Positions 11,103-21,086 are shown, counted from the first letter of the stretch. The stretch is 64,000 nt of DNA from Sphingomonas sp. Leaf407 (GCF_001425385.1 NZ_LMQO01000007.1:1-64000); one strand, 5' to 3'. The notes: generated by a model not told the origin, from the letters alone. Made by a program: numbers and translations.

Positions 11103-12605
11103 ATGATGAAACCAATTGCCGGTCGTCGCGGCCTTTCCCCGTCGCGAACCGGGCAAGGTGGAACAGCGGCCGATCCCGTCGATCATACCGCGGGCATCGT
11201 ACCGGTGGTGCTGTTCGTTGCGGCACTGGTCGTCTTGGCGATGGGCGGGGGATCGAACCGGACTGACGTGGCCTCGCTGCTCTATGTCCGGCCGCTGCTC
11301 GTCCTCCTCCTCGGTGGAATGCTGTTGTTCGTCGAAAAAGCAGCACTTCGCTCGCTGCGGGTGCCTTTGCTGTTGTTCGCGCTGGCACTGGCGGTCGGCA
11401 TCGTCCAGCTTATTCCCCTACCACCCGCCATCTGGCAGACGCTGCCCGAACGCTCGCTATTTGTGGAAGCGGCGGCGGCACAGGGACTGCCGCAACCATG
11501 GCGCCCCCTGTCGCTGACCCCCGATCTAACGCTGCAGGCGCTGCTGTGGTTCACTGCTCCGGCCTGCGCGCTGGCGGGATGGGCCGCCATACCTCGCAAC
11601 CGGCGAATCCAGGTGTTCGTGGCGATCTTGATATTGTGCATGACCAGCGCGGTATTCGGGGCGTTGCAGGCTAGCCAGGGGGCCGACAGCCCGCTGTACC
11701 TGTACCAACGAACCTACGAGGGTAATGCCGTCGGCTTCCTCGCGAACCGCAATCATCAAGGCGCGTTGCTCGCCATCGGCTTCCCGTTGTTGCGAGTATG
11801 GACGCTCCTGCCCGCAAAGACGCTGCAGTTTGCCCGCGCCAGACTAATCATGGCGGCGATCGGTGCGGTCGCATTGATACCGATGATCCTGCTCACCGCA
11901 TCGCGTGCCGGATTGGCGCTGGGTGGGCTGGGGATCGTCTTGGCGGCGATCATCGCGCCGTGGCGCGATATCCGCGAATTGACGGGAACTGCCGGACGGT
12001 ACGTACCGCTCCTGTTTGCCGCCGCCGGCATCGCACTTGCCGGACTGATCGTCTTCTTCGGACGAGCGCTGGCGTTCGATCGTTTCCTGGCGCTCAGCGC
12101 CACGGACGATCTGCGCGTTCGCTTTACGCCGCAGGTTCTCTCGATCATCAAAGCCTATCTGCCTTTTGGCAGCGGATTAGGATCGTTCGATCCAGTCTTC
12201 CGGATCTTTGAAACCGAGGACATGCTGCGTCCGACCACCTACAACCATGCGCACAATGACTTCTTCGAAATTGCCATGACCAGCGGGGTCGCCGGCATCG
12301 CACTGGTCGCCGCCGGTATTGCGTGGTGGGCATGGAGCGGATGGCAGGTCTTTCGCGACCGGTCGCGTCTTGGCATCGGCATGATGCTTGGTCGTGCGGG
12401 GTGGAGCGTCATGCTGATCCTGATGCTGGCCAGTATCGTCGACTATCCGCTGCGGACACCGTTGCTGGGCTTCGTCTTTGCCCTGTCCGCGGCATGGCTG
12501 GCATCGGCGGGATACCGCCCGGCCGGTGGCGTTGCTTTACAACACGGGGCTCCACCGGTAGATGAAGTAGGTCAGGCCGGATCGCTCCAAGAGTTCAACC
12601 ATTGA
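11103..12605 (+). CDS. O-antigen ligase/polymerase family membrane protein (Wzy_C-like)
   Basis: About 500 residues with ten or more membrane segments. The large periplasmic loop region includes GFLANRNHQGALLAIG and the later NHAHNDFFEIAMTSGVAG, the His/Asn-rich signatures of the Wzy_C (PF04932) family, whose members polymerise or ligate lipid-linked glycans in the periplasm. GGAAGAAG lies just upstream; ATG 11103 and 11106 are both possible starts. The stop overlaps the TTG start of the Wza-type gene by four bases. Polymerase is the likelier role given direct coupling to wza/wzc-type genes. Confidence 0.82.
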   Translation: MMKPIAGRRGLSPSRTGQGGTAADPVDHTAGIVPVVLFVAALVVLAMGGGSNRTDVASLLYVRPLLVLLLGGMLLFVEKAALRSLRVPLLLFALALAVGIVQLIPLPPAIWQTLPERSLFVEAAAAQGLPQPWRPLSLTPDLTLQALLWFTAPACALAGWAAIPRNRRIQVFVAILILCMTSAVFGALQASQGADSPLYLYQRTYEGNAVGFLANRNHQGALLAIGFPLLRVWTLLPAKTLQFARARLIMAAIGAVALIPMILLTASRAGLALGGLGIVLAAIIAPWRDIRELTGTAGRYVPLLFAAAGIALAGLIVFFGRALAFDRFLALSATDDLRVRFTPQVLSIIKAYLPFGSGLGSFDPVFRIFETEDMLRPTTYNHAHNDFFEIAMTSGVAGIALVAAGIAWWAWSGWQVFRDRSRLGIGMMLGRAGWSVMLILMLASIVDYPLRTPLLGFVFALSAAWLASAGYRPAGGVALQHGAPPVDEVGQAGSLQEFNH

Positions 12606-13312
12606 AAAACAAAGCTTTTTTGTTCGCCAGCATTGCTGGGCTGGCGTTGTCAGGCTGTGCCACACAACGCTTTTCGCCGCGCACCGATCTGGTGATGGCT
12701 GAACCTGGACAATTGCCGCCGCCCACCACCATCGATCTGATCGCGCCATCGCGGCCGTTCGTCCTTGGGCCGCTCGATCAGATTTCGGTCGAGGTCTATG
12801 GCTTGCCAGAATTCAGCCGGACGGTGCAGGTCGATGCCAGCGGCCAGATTGCGCTGCCGCTGGTCGGATCGATTCAGGCGGCGGGTAAGGCCCCGGCACA
12901 GGTGGCGGCGGAATATGCCGCGTCGTTGCGGCGGCAGTATATTCGCGATCCGCGGGTGACCGTGAACCTGACCGATACGGTTTCGCAGACGGTGTCGGTC
13001 GGCGGTGCGGTCGGTGCGCCGGGTATATATCCCGTGACGGCGCGCATGACGCTGTTGCGGGCGATCGCCCGGGCCGAGGGCGTGAGCGAATTCGGACGCG
13101 AAAAGGAAGTCGTCGTCTATCGCCGGGTCAACAACCGCGACATGGCTGCGCTGTATGATCTGCGCGCCATCCGTCAGGGAATGTATCCCGATCCCGAAAT
13201 CTACGCCAACGACGTGATCGAGATTGGCGAATCCCGCGGGCGCCGTATCTTCCGGGATGTTATAACCGCCGCGCCGCTGTTGAGCGTTCCGCTCATCGCT
13301 TTGTTGAACTAA
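12602..13312 (+). CDS. Polysaccharide export outer-membrane lipoprotein (Wza/GelD-type)
   Basis: 236 residues. The TTG start overlaps the previous stop (TTGA). A lipoprotein signal ends in LALSGCATQ (lipobox LSGC), placing it at the outer membrane. The Poly_export domain follows (LGPLDQISVEVYGLPEFS, SGQIALPLVGSIQAAGK), then a SLBB-type segment (VGGAVGAPGIYPVTARMTLL). It should form the outer-membrane channel for the EPS together with the Wzc-type protein encoded 21 bases downstream. It is shorter than E. coli Wza, as in other sphingomonad loci. Confidence 0.92.
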   Translation: MKNKAFLFASIAGLALSGCATQRFSPRTDLVMAEPGQLPPPTTIDLIAPSRPFVLGPLDQISVEVYGLPEFSRTVQVDASGQIALPLVGSIQAAGKAPAQVAAEYAASLRRQYIRDPRVTVNLTDTVSQTVSVGGAVGAPGIYPVTARMTLLRAIARAEGVSEFGREKEVVVYRRVNNRDMAALYDLRAIRQGMYPDPEIYANDVIEIGESRGRRIFRDVITAAPLLSVPLIALLN

Positions 13313-13333
13313 CCGCCGGGGCTTTGTAACTCG

Positions 13334-15547
13334 ATGACAATGACAGGATCGATGCCGGGCGGTGTCGACAATTCACCGGAAAACGCCGCGCGCTGGCTTC
13401 CTACTTCGCAGAAAGTGACCGCACGGCCCCAGGGATTGTCGCTGCTGACGCAAGGGTGGAATATCCTGCGTCGCCGCAAGTGGTTGATTGCAGCCGCGAT
13501 CGGCATTGCCCTCATCGTCGGCATCGTGGTGACGTTGCTGGCGACGCCGCAATATACGGCGACGTCGGTTATCGAAATCCAGCGCGAGACGCGCAACTTC
13601 ACGATGGTGAAGGGTGCCGACAGCAACGACAATGCCAGCATGGATACCGAATTCTATCAGACCCAGTACGGGCTGCTGGAATCGAAGTCCCTGGCGGAAC
13701 GGGTCGTCAACCAGCTGCGCCTGGCCGACGACGCGACGTTCTTCGAAACGTTCGGCAGCGGGCAGTCGAAGGAATGGTTTGCCAATGGCCGCCCCGTGGC
13801 GGCAGCGTCAACGCGCGACCAGCGTATCCGGGCCGCATCGGCGATCCTGCTCGACCGCATCCAGATCACGCCGGAACGTCTCTCGCGGCTCGTGCGCATC
13901 AGCTTCTCCGCACCCGACGCCGCCTTCTCCAAGAAGGTGGTCGATGCGTGGGGTGCGCAGTTCATCCAGCAGACGCTGGCGCGCCGGTTCGACACGACCG
14001 CCTATGCCCGTCGCTTCCTTGAACAGCGTCTGGCGCAGCTGCGCGTCCGCATTGATGAATCCGAACGCAAGCTGGTCGACTATGCGGCGCGTGAATCGAT
14101 CGTCAACCTGCCCGGCGAAACCAGCGCGAACGGTACCACGACGGAACGGCCACTGGTTGTCGACGATCTGAGCACGCTCAACCGCGAGTTGGCACAAGCG
14201 ACGGCCGACCGCATCCGCGCAGGCAGCCGCCTGAACAGCAGCACCGGCGGGCAGAGCGCCGAAGCGCTTCAGAACACCACCATCACGCAGCTGCGGACGC
14301 AACGTGCTTCGCTGTCGTCCGAATATGCCAAGCTGATGGTTCAGTTCGAACCGCAATATCCTCCCGCCGTGGCGCTGCGCCGCCAGATCGCGCTGATCGA
14401 CCAGACGATCGCGCGTGAGGAAGGCCGGGTCGGCGGATCGCTGCGCAGCGTGTACGATGCGGCAACCACGCGCGAGAACGAACTGCGCAGCCGCGTCAAG
14501 GAACTTGAACAGAGCGTTCTGAACTTCCGGCGCCGCAGCATCCAGTACAACATCTTCCAGCGCGACGCGGATACCAACCGCCAGCTCTACGATGCGCTGT
14601 TGCAGCGCTACAAGGAAATCGGCGTCGCCGGCGGCGTCGGCGTCAACAACATCTCGGTGGTCGACGAGGCCGAACTGCCCATCCGGCCGTCGAGCCCGCG
14701 ACCGCTGCTGAACCTAGCGACGGCATTGCTGGTCGGTCTGGCGTTGGGCGCGATTGTCGCGGTCATCATCGAACAGGTCGACGACCGGCTGCGCAACCCG
14801 GCGGATATCACCGCATTGCTCGATATTCCGCTGTTCGGGACGATTCCGAAACTGCGTGACGGCAATGCGCATGAGGCCCTGCGCGACCCCAAATCGGTCC
14901 TGTCCGAAGCCTATCTGTCGCTGCAGACCAGCCTTGCCTTTTCCACCTCGCACGGCGTTCCCAAGACCTTGTCCGTCACCAGTTCGCGGCCCGCCGAAGG
15001 CAAGTCGACGACCAGCGACGCGCTGGCCCGTGCCCTTGCCCGTTCGGGGCGCCGGGTATTGCTGATCGATGGCGACATGCGCTCGCCATCGGTCCATCAC
15101 TTGTTCGATGCCGAAAACCGCGTCGGGCTGAGCAATTACCTGTCGGGCGACGACCGGATCGAAACGCTGTGGAGGCCGACCGACGTTGCCGGCCTGTGGA
15201 TCATGACCGCCGGTCCCAAGCCGCCGAGCGCCGCCGAACTGCTGACTGGCAATCGCCTCGGCGAACTGCTGTCAAAGCTGGGGACAAGCTTCGATCATAT
15301 CGTCGTCGACGCGCCCCCGGTCATGGGGCTGGCCGACGCGCCGCTGATCGGCAGCGCTACCGAAGGCACGGTCTTCGTCGTCGACATGCAGGCGACGCGG
15401 CGTACCATCGCCCGGGTCGCTCTCGATCGCTTGCTCACGTCCCAGACGCATGTCTTGGGCGCGGTACTGACCAAATATGATCAGCGCGGAACCGCCGCCA
15501 GCTATGGCTATGACTATAGCTACAATTATGGCGAACAGACCGCATGA
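13334..15547 (+). CDS. Polysaccharide co-polymerase with fused tyrosine autokinase (Wzc-type)
   Basis: 737 residues. N-terminal Wzz domain: first membrane helix near residues 50-70, a long periplasmic coiled-coil region, second helix near 457-478 (LLNLATALLVGLALGAIVAV). C-terminal BY-kinase: Walker A SSRPAEGKSTT near residue 552, Walker A' LLIDGDMRSP, Walker B HIVVDAPPVMG, and a Tyr cluster YGYDYSYNYG at the end. It controls chain length and export by cyclic autophosphorylation at the inner membrane. In classical sphingan loci the Wzz and kinase parts are separate genes (gelC/gelE), but here they are fused. Confidence 0.93.
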   Translation: MTMTGSMPGGVDNSPENAARWLPTSQKVTARPQGLSLLTQGWNILRRRKWLIAAAIGIALIVGIVVTLLATPQYTATSVIEIQRETRNFTMVKGADSNDNASMDTEFYQTQYGLLESKSLAERVVNQLRLADDATFFETFGSGQSKEWFANGRPVAAASTRDQRIRAASAILLDRIQITPERLSRLVRISFSAPDAAFSKKVVDAWGAQFIQQTLARRFDTTAYARRFLEQRLAQLRVRIDESERKLVDYAARESIVNLPGETSANGTTTERPLVVDDLSTLNRELAQATADRIRAGSRLNSSTGGQSAEALQNTTITQLRTQRASLSSEYAKLMVQFEPQYPPAVALRRQIALIDQTIAREEGRVGGSLRSVYDAATTRENELRSRVKELEQSVLNFRRRSIQYNIFQRDADTNRQLYDALLQRYKEIGVAGGVGVNNISVVDEAELPIRPSSPRPLLNLATALLVGLALGAIVAVIIEQVDDRLRNPADITALLDIPLFGTIPKLRDGNAHEALRDPKSVLSEAYLSLQTSLAFSTSHGVPKTLSVTSSRPAEGKSTTSDALARALARSGRRVLLIDGDMRSPSVHHLFDAENRVGLSNYLSGDDRIETLWRPTDVAGLWIMTAGPKPPSAAELLTGNRLGELLSKLGTSFDHIVVDAPPVMGLADAPLIGSATEGTVFVVDMQATRRTIARVALDRLLTSQTHVLGAVLTKYDQRGTAASYGYDYSYNYGEQTA

Positions 15548-15559
15548 TCCTGGACGCCA

Positions 15560-16774
15560 GTGGTGCAGCCTAGTCTGACGGCACGCCTCCCCTGGTGGCG
15601 GATCGTTTCGATCCTCATCCTAGGGGTACCGCTGCTGTGGCTGTCGCTGGCGATATCGCTGGATGGCATCGCGGCACGCAGTCGGCCCGAACAGGTCCTG
15701 CGCTGGTGGCCATGGTCGGCGAGGGCCGCCGCCGCGCGCAGCGCCGCGCTGATTACCGATCCGGCCTTCCCGCGCAATATTGCCGAGGTCCGCGCCGCGG
15801 CATCGGCATCGCTCGACCGACAGGCCCTGTCCCCCGTCGCCGCCCGGTCGCTGGCGCTGGCCGCCGCGCAACGCCCCAATGGCCTGGACCGGGCGCAACG
15901 GCTGATGCGCTATGGCGAGGCATTGACCCGTCACGACCTGCAAACGCAACTCTGGCTGATCGAAACCAGCGTTCAGCAAGGCCGGATCGATCAGGCGCTG
16001 ATCCATTACGACCGGGCACTGCGCACATCACCCGATTCGCGTGGACTGTTGCTGCCGATCATGGTTGCCGCGGTGAACGAACCGACTATCGCCCGGTCGT
16101 TGACCGGGCTGCTCGCTGCTCGTCCGTCGTGGCGCTATGCGTTCGCCGACCGGCTTGTCGTCGAAGGCGGAAACCCGGAAACCATTGCGATCCTGCTTCC
16201 TGCCCTCGGCCTGTCACCCAATGTCGAATTCGATCGCCGGCTGATCGGCAACGGCCTTGCCCGGATGGTCGAACTGGGCAGTGCCCGCAAGGCCTATGCC
16301 TTGTACCAGCGGATGGGGGGGCAACCAATCACAACGGCCAACCGGGTCAATAACGGCAACTTCGCCAGGGATGCCGGGCTCCGCCCGTTCGACTGGTGGA
16401 TGGCGACCGACAATGGTCTGGTGGCAAGCCGCGAACCCGATGAGAAGCAGGGCTACCGCATGCGCGTGAGCATCGCGGCGGGGGCCAGCGGAACGCTGGC
16501 ACGGCAACTCGTGCTGGTTGAACCGGGCAGCTATGCGCTGCGGGCGCGGGTCGCCGGCGAAACCGAAGAGAACAGCAAGGTCGCACTCCGGCTGACCTGC
16601 ACCGGCGGCACCCGTCTGTTCGATCGGCCGCGCGATGCGAACGGCATCGTTACCGGAACGGTCACGGTCCCGGCGGGATGCGATGCGGCATGGCTGTCGT
16701 TCGAGGCGTCAGGCGCACTCGATGGCCCGCCGGACGATTATCTGATCCAGGATGTTTCCCTGACCCGGCAGTGA
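15560..16774 (+). CDS. Membrane-anchored TPR-like protein with C-terminal beta-sandwich-like domain
   Basis: 404 residues. One N-terminal membrane helix (residues about 14-33). A helical-repeat region follows, with TPR character around QTQLWLIETSVQQGRIDQAL and IHYDRALRTSPDSRG. From about residue 255 (NNGNFARDAGLRPFDWWM) the sequence turns beta-rich, with LVLVEPGSYALRARVAGE, like carbohydrate-binding-type beta sandwiches. The start is GTG 15560, thirteen bases after the kinase gene, so it is probably in the same operon. A role in EPS assembly or secretion is inferred from context. I do not know a characterised homologue. Confidence 0.7.
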   Translation: MVQPSLTARLPWWRIVSILILGVPLLWLSLAISLDGIAARSRPEQVLRWWPWSARAAAARSAALITDPAFPRNIAEVRAAASASLDRQALSPVAARSLALAAAQRPNGLDRAQRLMRYGEALTRHDLQTQLWLIETSVQQGRIDQALIHYDRALRTSPDSRGLLLPIMVAAVNEPTIARSLTGLLAARPSWRYAFADRLVVEGGNPETIAILLPALGLSPNVEFDRRLIGNGLARMVELGSARKAYALYQRMGGQPITTANRVNNGNFARDAGLRPFDWWMATDNGLVASREPDEKQGYRMRVSIAAGASGTLARQLVLVEPGSYALRARVAGETEENSKVALRLTCTGGTRLFDRPRDANGIVTGTVTVPAGCDAAWLSFEASGALDGPPDDYLIQDVSLTRQ

Positions 16775-17024
16775 TCGTCGCCGGGCAAGGGGACGCTTCA
16801 TTGGGGTCAAGCGCGGCCATGGCACATCCCATGCGCCATGGGCGGCGGCACGAATGTCCTGCGGGGACATACCGTTCGACACGCTGCCTTTTCTATCGAA
16901 TAACGCGATCCTGGCGGTTTTCGTGTCGAGGAAGCGTCTCTTGTCGAAGAAGCTCGGCTCCTCGACATCAGCGCACCTGGGAGCATTCCTGCCTCGATCG
17001 AGCCGCAGTCGATGGGCGACCGGT

Positions 17025-18596
17025 TCAACCGTCGGCGTTGTGTCGTGCGCGCCTATTGCGGAGATAGGGTAGTCGCGCGACGATCATATCCCAGATCATT
17101 CGCCGGTCTGCGGTATCGAGATTGATCAGCCATGCGATGCCAACCGACGGGGCAACGCCCAATGCGATCAGGATCACCCAGACGGGCAGCGAGATATCCC
17201 GCTCCCAGGTCAGACCAAGTACAGCGAGTGCGGGCAGGATCGAAACCAGCGGCAGCGCGAATGCCGCGCGTGCATATCCCCTTCGCGATGCAACGATCGC
17301 ATCGGTGCGAGGCATGCTGTAGAAAAGCTGCGCGAACAGACCGGCCAACGCTCCCAACAGCGTCGCCGCCGCAACCCCGGTGCCGCCCCACTGACGAACG
17401 AGCACCAGTGCCAGGGCGATGCTCCATACCCCCTCGAACAACAGGGTGGGTACGGTCCGTATCTGCTGGCCCACGCTCAGTACCGCGATACGATAGGGGT
17501 GCGTGCTCAGCGCGACGAACTGTGCCAGCACCAACAGAATCGCGGACGGCAGAACCTGTGCCCCCAGATCCGTACCGATCCACAGCCGCAAGAATGGCGG
17601 GCCAGCCACCAGCAACCCGGCAGTAAACGCGACCAGCGACATCCCCGACAGACGGGCAAAGCGCAGCAACGCACGCCCCATGCCGGCAGCATCGGCCGCC
17701 ATGCTCTGCCGCGACAACATGGGCAGCACCACCGTCAGGATCGCCGCCTGCGGAATCAGCAGCATATTACCATAGACCAGCGCCAGCGAATAAGCGGTCA
17801 CTCCGCTGAAATCGAATATGCTCATGATCGGTAGCGCGAACCCCGAGACGAGCATGCTCGAAAGTGCGATCAGTCCGATCGAGGTCGAATAGCTTAGAAA
17901 TTCGCGAATCGTCCTGCGTTCCACGCTCTTGGCTGACAATGGCACGCGCTCTTCAGCCCGCCGCCACGAAAGGACGTAGACGATTGGCGCGAGCAGCGTC
18001 GTCACCGCAAAGCAAACCGCAAGGCTGATCAGCGATCCGCCCAAGCGCACCGCGACGATCATCGCCACCCCGCTGGCCAGCTTCGACACCACGATGGCAA
18101 TCGTGATCGTCCGGTTGCGCTGGAAACCGAGAAAGGCCCCAACCAACGCGGTGAACGGCAACGTCACGAACAGCGCCCCGACGATCAGCAACGCGGCGAT
18201 ACGGGCATCGGGCAGCAGCCACACCGGGATCGCCGGGAAGATGCGGTCGAGGAACGTCGCAGCTAGGATACCACAAACTAGGACGACGACTGCCAGTCCA
18301 CCGAGCAGGGCGACGATGCTCGATAACGTCATCCGTAACGCATCGCAACCGTTCGCCACCGCCTGCGCCACGAACCGCGACACCGCTGTCTGCAGGTTGA
18401 TGTCGATCATCGCATAGTAAGTGGCGATCTGGAGCAGCAGTATCCACGTCGCGTACACGTCGCGTGGCAGCCGATGGATGAGGAACGGTGGTACCGCCAG
18501 CAGGACCAGCCAGTTGATGACGTAGCGCGCGAGGTTCCACGCGGCGTTCGATGCCAACAGGCCGGCCTGATTCCGGCTAGGGGCGGGCTCGGTCAC
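17025..18596 (-). CDS. Wzx-type oligosaccharide flippase (first of three in the window)
   Basis: 523 residues with about twelve to fourteen membrane helices and the N-terminal pattern of the polysaccharide-export MATE/MVF superfamily (SNAAWNLARYVINWLVLLAV). These proteins move undecaprenyl-linked repeat units across the inner membrane. The start is GTG 18596, sharing GTGA with the stop of the upstream beta-helix gene. The adjacency of a flippase and a beta-helix/lyase-type gene resembles spsS-spsR (gelS-gelR) in sphingan clusters, which suggests it serves the main EPS. About 250 gene-free bases separate it from the convergent TPR gene. Confidence 0.85.
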   Translation of the reverse strand: MTEPAPSRNQAGLLASNAAWNLARYVINWLVLLAVPPFLIHRLPRDVYATWILLLQIATYYAMIDINLQTAVSRFVAQAVANGCDALRMTLSSIVALLGGLAVVVLVCGILAATFLDRIFPAIPVWLLPDARIAALLIVGALFVTLPFTALVGAFLGFQRNRTITIAIVVSKLASGVAMIVAVRLGGSLISLAVCFAVTTLLAPIVYVLSWRRAEERVPLSAKSVERRTIREFLSYSTSIGLIALSSMLVSGFALPIMSIFDFSGVTAYSLALVYGNMLLIPQAAILTVVLPMLSRQSMAADAAGMGRALLRFARLSGMSLVAFTAGLLVAGPPFLRLWIGTDLGAQVLPSAILLVLAQFVALSTHPYRIAVLSVGQQIRTVPTLLFEGVWSIALALVLVRQWGGTGVAAATLLGALAGLFAQLFYSMPRTDAIVASRRGYARAAFALPLVSILPALAVLGLTWERDISLPVWVILIALGVAPSVGIAWLINLDTADRRMIWDMIVARLPYLRNRRARHNADG

Positions 18597-20188
18597 AACC
18601 CAGTCAACCCGATATTCGCGCTGAACGACAGACCCGGATTATCGCCAAATCGCGCTACGCGCCCTGCATTGCCCTGAAAGATGTTGCCGACCACGATAGA
18701 ACGATCGCCAGCGGAGAATGACATGCCATATTCCTTGATGCCGGTGATCTGATTGGCGTCGATCACGCTGCCCGCGTTGCCGACGGCCTCGATCCCCTGG
18801 CCGCAGTCGACGATGGTGTTACGGGTGATGCGCAGGCGAATGCGGGTCGCCTGCGCGGCGATCGCGAACCCCCGTGTGCCCGATATGGTGCATCCATCGA
18901 TCGATATGTGTTGGCTCGATAGCAGGCGTACGCCGTTGTTCCATCCCCCTTTCACGCGATTGCCGGTGATCTGCACATCGTCGACCTCGACGACCAGAAT
19001 ACCCGACGTGTCGTCGCCCGCTGCGGCAATAGCGGTGCAGGTGTTGGCAGCGACCATCACGTTCTCGATCCGGCCACGCGCGGACTGCACCCGGATGCCG
19101 TTGTCCTGCGATCCGTTGGCCAGTTCGATCATATTGCCTCGTATCTGTACGTCACGAAGCGAAACCCCGTCGTTGGCATAGACAAGGATGGCCGCGCGCA
19201 ACGGCTTCCACGCGGCGCCATCGTCAGTCGGACGTCGCAGATCTTGGTGCAGGATATTGTCGGAGACGATCGATCCGTTGCTCGATCCGACCAGCCATAC
19301 GCCGTTCCAGGTCCAGCCCCGGCCGTAATTGCCGATCAGGCGGGCATGGGCGACCCCTTCGATCGAATAGCAGCGCCGGAACCGGCCGGTGCCGTCGGGC
19401 GAGGGGGTGACAATGTTGCCGATGATCTCCGATCCGGTGTCCACGTCCGCTCCGCCACGGTTCCGCGCATAGGACCCCAGCCCCTCGACATGGATGCCGA
19501 TCCGGCAATCGTTGCGCCCACCCCGGCCCGGGGCCGCCTCGATGGTATTGCCGATGATCTTGGCGCGGGCACCCCAGTCGGTGATGCCGTCGCCGCGATT
19601 TTCTCCTTGGCCTTTGCTGTCGTCGCCAGCGCCCAGCACCCGGCAATGGTTGGATAGGAAGCTGTTGTCGTAGAATTCGCCGGTGGCGTCGGTGGCGAGG
19701 CACATCTGGAAATCGCGGACGATGCAGCCTTCGATCCGGTTGCGGTTGCCGCGGATCAGGATACCGTAGGTCGGTTCACCGGCGGTCGTCCGCAACTGAT
19801 CCGGATTTTCGAGAATGATACCCTCGACGATGCAGTCATCGGTTCTGATGACCAGCAGCGGCTTGCCCGCCAGCCCGGCCTGCGCGACCAGGGTTCCCCG
19901 CCCGCTGATCCAGCTTCCGGCACGCTCGAGGACGATGGTATCCGACACGGCAAAGTGACTGCCCGCAGGCAACGTCAGATCACCCCCTGCCGCCACCCAG
20001 CGCCGCAGCGCCGCGGTCGCATCACTTTTCCCTGACGGATCAGCGCCATAGGCAACAGGCGAGACCCCTGACATAGCGGACGGCGATGGCGCTGCTTGAA
20101 TACCCGCATCGCAACCAACAACCCCCAACGCCACCCCTCCAACGGCTACCCCCTTGCGAAGTAGGTGACGCCTCGTCAGTTCGTTCAT
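18593..20188 (-). CDS. Tat-exported right-handed beta-helix protein, possible polysaccharide lyase (SpsR/GelR-like)
   Basis: 531 residues from ATG 20188, which has GGAGG eight bases upstream. The N-terminus has a twin-arginine motif (LTRRHLLRKG) and a hydrophobic stretch ending in VVGC, so it may be a Tat-dependent lipoprotein. After PVAYGADPSGKSDATAALRR, the usual entry to pectate-lyase folds, it consists of parallel beta-helix coils with repeated 'N..I..C' turns. In sphingan clusters the equivalent gene encodes an EPS lyase. It overlaps the flippase gene by four bases. Lyase activity is inferred; no catalytic residues were identified. Confidence 0.75.
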   Translation of the reverse strand: MNELTRRHLLRKGVAVGGVALGVVGCDAGIQAAPSPSAMSGVSPVAYGADPSGKSDATAALRRWVAAGGDLTLPAGSHFAVSDTIVLERAGSWISGRGTLVAQAGLAGKPLLVIRTDDCIVEGIILENPDQLRTTAGEPTYGILIRGNRNRIEGCIVRDFQMCLATDATGEFYDNSFLSNHCRVLGAGDDSKGQGENRGDGITDWGARAKIIGNTIEAAPGRGGRNDCRIGIHVEGLGSYARNRGGADVDTGSEIIGNIVTPSPDGTGRFRRCYSIEGVAHARLIGNYGRGWTWNGVWLVGSSNGSIVSDNILHQDLRRPTDDGAAWKPLRAAILVYANDGVSLRDVQIRGNMIELANGSQDNGIRVQSARGRIENVMVAANTCTAIAAAGDDTSGILVVEVDDVQITGNRVKGGWNNGVRLLSSQHISIDGCTISGTRGFAIAAQATRIRLRITRNTIVDCGQGIEAVGNAGSVIDANQITGIKEYGMSFSAGDRSIVVGNIFQGNAGRVARFGDNPGLSFSANIGLTGL

Positions 20189-20528
20189 GAGCAAGCCTCC
20201 GACATACAGGCGCAATTTATCAGGAGTGTCGCGCGGGATGCGCGTGGACGGAATCTGCTCAAGAAGCAAATTGTCCGCGCCGTCTAATATGTTATGAGGA
20301 ACGATCTTTTACGGCGCATTTCTACAGGAATGTGGCGAGCCGATTGACACAATAGATTGGAACCAGATCGGTTGGACGATCTTTCCATAACCGCTTATTA
20401 CGGATAACTACGGTGTAAAATTGTAAATTTTTGTAGATACTTATCTAATATTGCTAGATATGGAAAAATAATACCATATAGCTTTCTGCCATTTGCTGCC
20501 TGCGATCTATGCCGATATACAGCCGCCT
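20189..20528. promoter_or_regulatory. AT-rich divergent intergenic region between beta-helix gene and rmlCBDA
   Basis: This 340-base gap is clearly AT-richer than its flanks and must hold the promoters of both divergent operons. A TTGACA hexamer lies at 20344-20349 but has no strong partner -10. A palindrome TAGATA-CT-TATCTA is at 20434-20447. No gene is visible. Confidence 0.45.
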
Positions 20529-21086
20529 ATGTCCGTTCAACTCATCCGCCCCAAGCGCTTCGGCGACAGCCGTGGTTGGTTCACCGAAGTCCATTCGGTT
20601 CCGGCCTTCGCCAAGCTCGGGATCGACTGCACCTTCGTGCAGGACAATCACTCCTATTCGGCGCCCGCCTTCACGCTGCGCGGCCTGCATTTCCAGACGC
20701 CGGACCGGGGTCAGGACAAGCTGGTGCGCTGCATCCGCGGCCGCATTTTCGACGTCGCGGTCGACGTGCGCAAGGGCTCGCCCACCTACGGGGAATGGGT
20801 CGGGGCCGAACTGTCGGCCGAGAACGGGCACCAGCTCTTCATTCCGATCGGCTTCGCGCACGGCTTCGTGACGCTCGAACCTGATTGTGAAGTCACCTAC
20901 AAATGCTCCGACACCTACGCCCCGGCGAACGACGGCGGCATCCGCTGGGACAGCGTCGGGATCGACTGGCCGATGCCCGAAGGCACGGTCCCCGAACTGA
21001 GCGACAAGGACAAGGTGCAGCCGACCCTCGCCGAGTTCGATAGCCTGTTCGCCTATGACGGCCGCCCGCTAGCCCCGCTTTCCTAA
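20529..21086 (+). CDS. rmlC: dTDP-4-dehydrorhamnose 3,5-epimerase
   Basis: 185 residues from ATG 20529. Cupin enzyme with the family pattern RPKRFGDSRGWFTEV, then the catalytic-type His in LRGLHFQ, KLVRCIRGRIFDVAVDVRKGSP and IPIGFAHGFVTL. It epimerises C3 and C5 of dTDP-4-keto-6-deoxyglucose, the third step to dTDP-L-rhamnose. It is the first gene of a tight rmlC-B-D-A operon (12-base gap to rmlB). The gene order differs from the rmlACBD order of gellan-type clusters. Confidence 0.95.
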   Translation: MSVQLIRPKRFGDSRGWFTEVHSVPAFAKLGIDCTFVQDNHSYSAPAFTLRGLHFQTPDRGQDKLVRCIRGRIFDVAVDVRKGSPTYGEWVGAELSAENGHQLFIPIGFAHGFVTLEPDCEVTYKCSDTYAPANDGGIRWDSVGIDWPMPEGTVPELSDKDKVQPTLAEFDSLFAYDGRPLAPLS

